Positions 60,915-64,000 of a stretch of DNA of 64,000 nucleotides are shown piece after piece. The DNA is from Clitoria ternatea. Its lineage: Eukaryota; Streptophyta; Magnoliopsida; Fabales; Fabaceae. The stretch lies in the NCBI GenBank assembly GCA_037962975.1, contig CM075676.1, forward strand, positions 93,566,001 to 93,630,000, written 5' to 3'. The notes under the pieces are model-generated. The model was not told the origin of the DNA, did not search any database, and was given only the letters and a program-made list of their open reading frames with translations. A program made the translations under genes and the position numbers. The first letter of the stretch is position 1. Each line of letters opens with the position of its first letter.

Positions 60915-62000
60915 ATAGGTGTTGGGATCATACTTTCCCTCTCTAATTAATTTGTTGAGTTCCTTATTATGAATACTTGCATTTAAACAATGAAAATATG
61001 ACATAGAGCTCATTAAACTTAATTCCTTAAAAATTAAATTCTAAACCTTAACATTAAATATCAATCTCTTGACTACTCAATGCTAAAGTTTGCATTAAGA
61101 GAAGACTTAACATCCATTAATTACACCTTTATTCCTAGGTGAAGAGATTAATAAGCATTTCAACTATAAAACTTATTTGGAACCCTAAACACATGCATAA
61201 TCATTCTCTCGTTTGAAAACACATTAGGTAAACGTAGAAGAATGTTATCATTGATATGAATGCATAACTATTCATAAAGAATCCCTACAACATCATAAAA
61301 AGAAGTGGGTTTGTCCAATCCCAACTAAAGAATAAGTTTATCCATCGTGGTGGCTAACCCAAAATACATCAAGAAAATTAAGAAAAGGAGAGAGAGTAAC
61401 CCTAGAAAGAAGCTCCAAGGTCTTGAAGAATGTAAGGCGTCTCCCAAATGCTTCAAGCTTTTCTTTTCAAAACCCTAGATGCTTAGAGAAATGTGTTTCA
61501 AAACCTTTAAGTGAGTCCGACTATACAAGTGTTACTTAAGCAACATTCCCCAACTCAAGTGTTTGTCCAAAAAAACAAAAAGTCTGATCAAGTGGAATGA
61601 TAAGCGCTTGAGCGGTTAATCCAAAATTTGATTGATCCAATTGAGCCCCAAACTTCACTCAAGCGATTAATGTCCAGGAGCCAAACTTCACTTTCTTTCT
61701 TTCAACTCCCTTCTTTTGCTTAAAACATGACAAAACAAACCCAAATTCATCAATTTCTCTCATAATGTGGCTTCAAATTTACAAAAGTGGGGGTATTAAA
61801 ATACACCAATTGAGTATTTTAATGCTAAATTAAAGGTGAAATTTATTAATAAAATATCCTAAAATTGACAACTAACACCACTTTTTTGAGAGGGACCTTA
61901 CATTCAAGCAAGTCTTGAGACTCGGTACGTGGTAAATATCTTTCTAGCTCAACTAGTTTTCTAGCTACCTTAACTAGGTATCAACACAAGGTGAATATAG
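60915..62000. repeat. Second copy of the TGTTGGGATCA dispersed repeat
   Basis: It opens GTGTTGGGATCA at about 60917 and reaches CAATCCCAACTAAAG near 61317, matching the order of phrases at 9505-9880 on the same strand. Beyond, AAGCGCTTGAGCGG and CACTCAAGCGATTAATG phrases recall legume LTR families. It is noncoding and heavily diverged. Confidence 0.4.
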
Positions 62001-64000
62001 TTCTATACACATCCATTGAGTTTTGAAACTCTGTCATGTGGAGAGTATCATTCTACCTCATCTAGTTTTCTAGCTAGCTTCTCTAGGATGGATCCCATGG
62101 TCCACTAACTCTTGGGACCCAGTCATGGGAGAATATCAATGAAACATACCTTAAGGTCAATTTCATTGGCACATCTCTGGTCAGCTCTTCGAGATACACC
62201 TCGTTGAAATTCACTTGAAACATTGTCGTAAGTTGACAATGTTCCATGTTTTCATGATTTATCTCCCTTTAAAAGGTTCTAAGGCGTACCCTCCTTTTTT
62301 AGCTATGGACCTTCATAGTTTGTTGTGAGCTTTCCATCATTCATATTGATCTTGGCTCTCTGTCACTTTTTATTGTCTAGTAAGTTCACTTTTATTTTGC
62401 TTTCTCTCTTTCTTCATTTAGGAAACCCTTGGAAGTGAATTAGGTTTCATTTTTTATTACTATGCTTCATGGCATCCGAACCTGCCTATCATATTTTAGA
62501 AACATTACAAGACAATTATTTTTTAGCGCCATTAAATCACCAAGAAAAAGAAGTCGGTGGGAAAAATCTCATTGAAAATTAGCGTCGATCAAGCATATGC
62601 TAGATAACGTCTGCCATAAAGTATGTGTTTTGGCATATGCCTCGACGCTAATGCTAATGCATGTTTAACATCCACTTTTTATGCATTGTGTTGGATTTTG
62701 GCCAACACATACTTTCTTGTAGTTGAAATGAAAGCTTCAATCCTAGTCGATGAGATAATTGTTAGTGATTCTATTTCTATCATTTGATAAAGTAGTCCAT
62801 TGCTATCAATAAAAAATTAATTGCCTTAGATATAATGCCAAAGGTCCTGACAAATCCATTCCCCATTGAGTGAAAAGGGTTTGACATTAGTATTGAATTC
62901 AACATCCTATAAAAAGCTTAAAAAAGAGGTACATGTGGTTGACACCTTTCATATCTTTTTTTATGTATTTTCTTATGTCTTATTGCATTATGGGCTAGAG
63001 TTGTCATGCTTTCTAGTTAGATAAGGAATCTTCTGTTAGATGTTAGTCTATAGTTTTTGTCTATGTAAAACACGCCTTTAAATTAGTTTTTAATTGCTTG
63101 TTTAATAAAAAATTATTCTCATTATGTTCAGTTGAAACATTGCCATAATTTTGAGCTCACAAATTGTTTTTTAAATGTTTTGGTAGATTGTAGAGGCCTT
63201 AGGGAAAAAAGATGGGAAAAAGAAAGAGTGCTTTATTTTTTACTTTTGATATCTAATAGTAAATATGTCATTACCACTTTGTTCACCGAGGATTGGACTG
63301 AAATTTTAATATGTAGTGCATGACATCTAGATCTTCATATTAAATAGTCAAATTATATTTTAAACTCTCGGTGCCGCTTGAGCGGATGTATCAAATTTTT
63401 AGAATCTGCTTATGTGGTAGACTTGGCAATCGAGTAGTGGCGTCATAGCAAAATCGCTATTTTGACGCCTAAAGACTATTTAAAAGGGTTTAGGTCAATT
63501 ATTTATGATATCTTTGGTCCATGGAAGGCTAGGAGATTGAGTGAAGGTTCTCCAACAACATAGGGAAGCTTAAAAATGAGGGATCTCTTCTGGTTTCCTT
63601 TTATTTTCATTTGATCTTTTTATATTTTCTTTTGATTTTAGAGTAGCCCTCATGAAAATGTGTGGCTAAACCATTTTTTTTGCTGGGTTTGAGTGTAACT
63701 CATTCTCTCTGTAGCTATGTATTGAATACTCTTGTGTGATTTATACTTTTAATCAATGCTAGTATTTCATTTTATATACCTAATGGTGTTTCAAATGAGA
63801 GAATGTTTCGCCCATATGTTTGGGATTTCTGAATGAGTTAAGAAATGAAATGCTCATTCATTCCATTATTTAGGGATAAAGTTGAATTTAATGGTTGTTG
63901 AGGTCAATGTCTAATGCAACAACTTTTGTCAAATAGTCGAGAGATCGATATGGTAAAATAACTTAGGATCTCTTTACCGGGGGATCAGGTCTAGTGAAAT
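62001..64000. other. Intergenic sequence with repeat fragments
   Basis: Around 62521-62660 the sequence has TTTAGCGCC and, 130 bp on, GACGCTAATGC in opposite orientation, like the subterminal motifs of plant CACTA-type fragments. The rest to 64000, including the ORF at 63132-63323, shows no recognisable gene. Confidence 0.35.

Noticed and set aside
62521..62660. Complete CACTA or MITE element with TTAGCG ends
   Set aside because: Only short subterminal-like motifs are seen. No CACTA tips or target duplication were found.

Overview
This is a nuclear plant DNA window. The genes have short exons with GT-AG introns, the noncoding DNA is AT-rich, and LTR retrotransposons, a MULE and hAT elements are present. 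The gene families (CIA2/CIL, PEPPER, PHD-homeodomain, TAD2) are plant-type. SIRE/Maximus-like LTR sequence and Tekay/Del-like gypsy LTRs suggest a legume, most likely Glycine or a close relative. That assignment is inference from sequence style; no search was run.

Layout. 1-9.5 kb is a nested block of retroelement remains. The outermost is a degraded minus-strand Ty3/gypsy element, with LTR, gag relic and primer binding site. A plus-strand copia LTR is inserted at its LTR/primer-binding-site junction. A 3.1-kb gypsy solo LTR is in turn inserted in the copia LTR. The copia LTR also carries a 257-bp duplication whose two copies are separated by telomere-type repeats. 10.59-17.76 kb is a structurally complete Mutator-like element (9-bp target duplication, about 95-bp inverted ends). 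It holds a decayed transposase gene on the plus strand and a convergent decayed plant-mobile-domain (PMD) gene on the minus strand, with eight 25-bp palindromic modules just inside its ends.

18.0-58.6 kb carries six intact-looking genes. Their exons were joined by hand, and every junction keeps the frame: a PRCC-like protein (+, 379 aa, with a 5.5-kb intron holding two hAT elements), a MIF-like tautomerase (-, 115 aa), a PEPPER-type triple-KH RNA-binding protein (-, 444 aa), a CIA2/CIL-type CCT protein (+, 390 aa), the tRNA adenosine deaminase subunit TAD2 (+, 183 aa) and a PHD-finger/homeodomain protein (-, 700 aa). They are housekeeping or regulatory genes for RNA processing, tRNA editing, chloroplast import and chromatin. 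They do not form a pathway together.

The spaces at 34-44.8 kb, 46.6-48.4 kb and 58.6-64 kb are intergenic, with LTR-like relics, simple repeats and long stretches where nothing is recognisable. No tRNA, rRNA or CRISPR array was seen. The most unusual items are the telomere-repeat/duplication scar (4850-5390) and the conserved 25-bp module array flanking the MULE genes.
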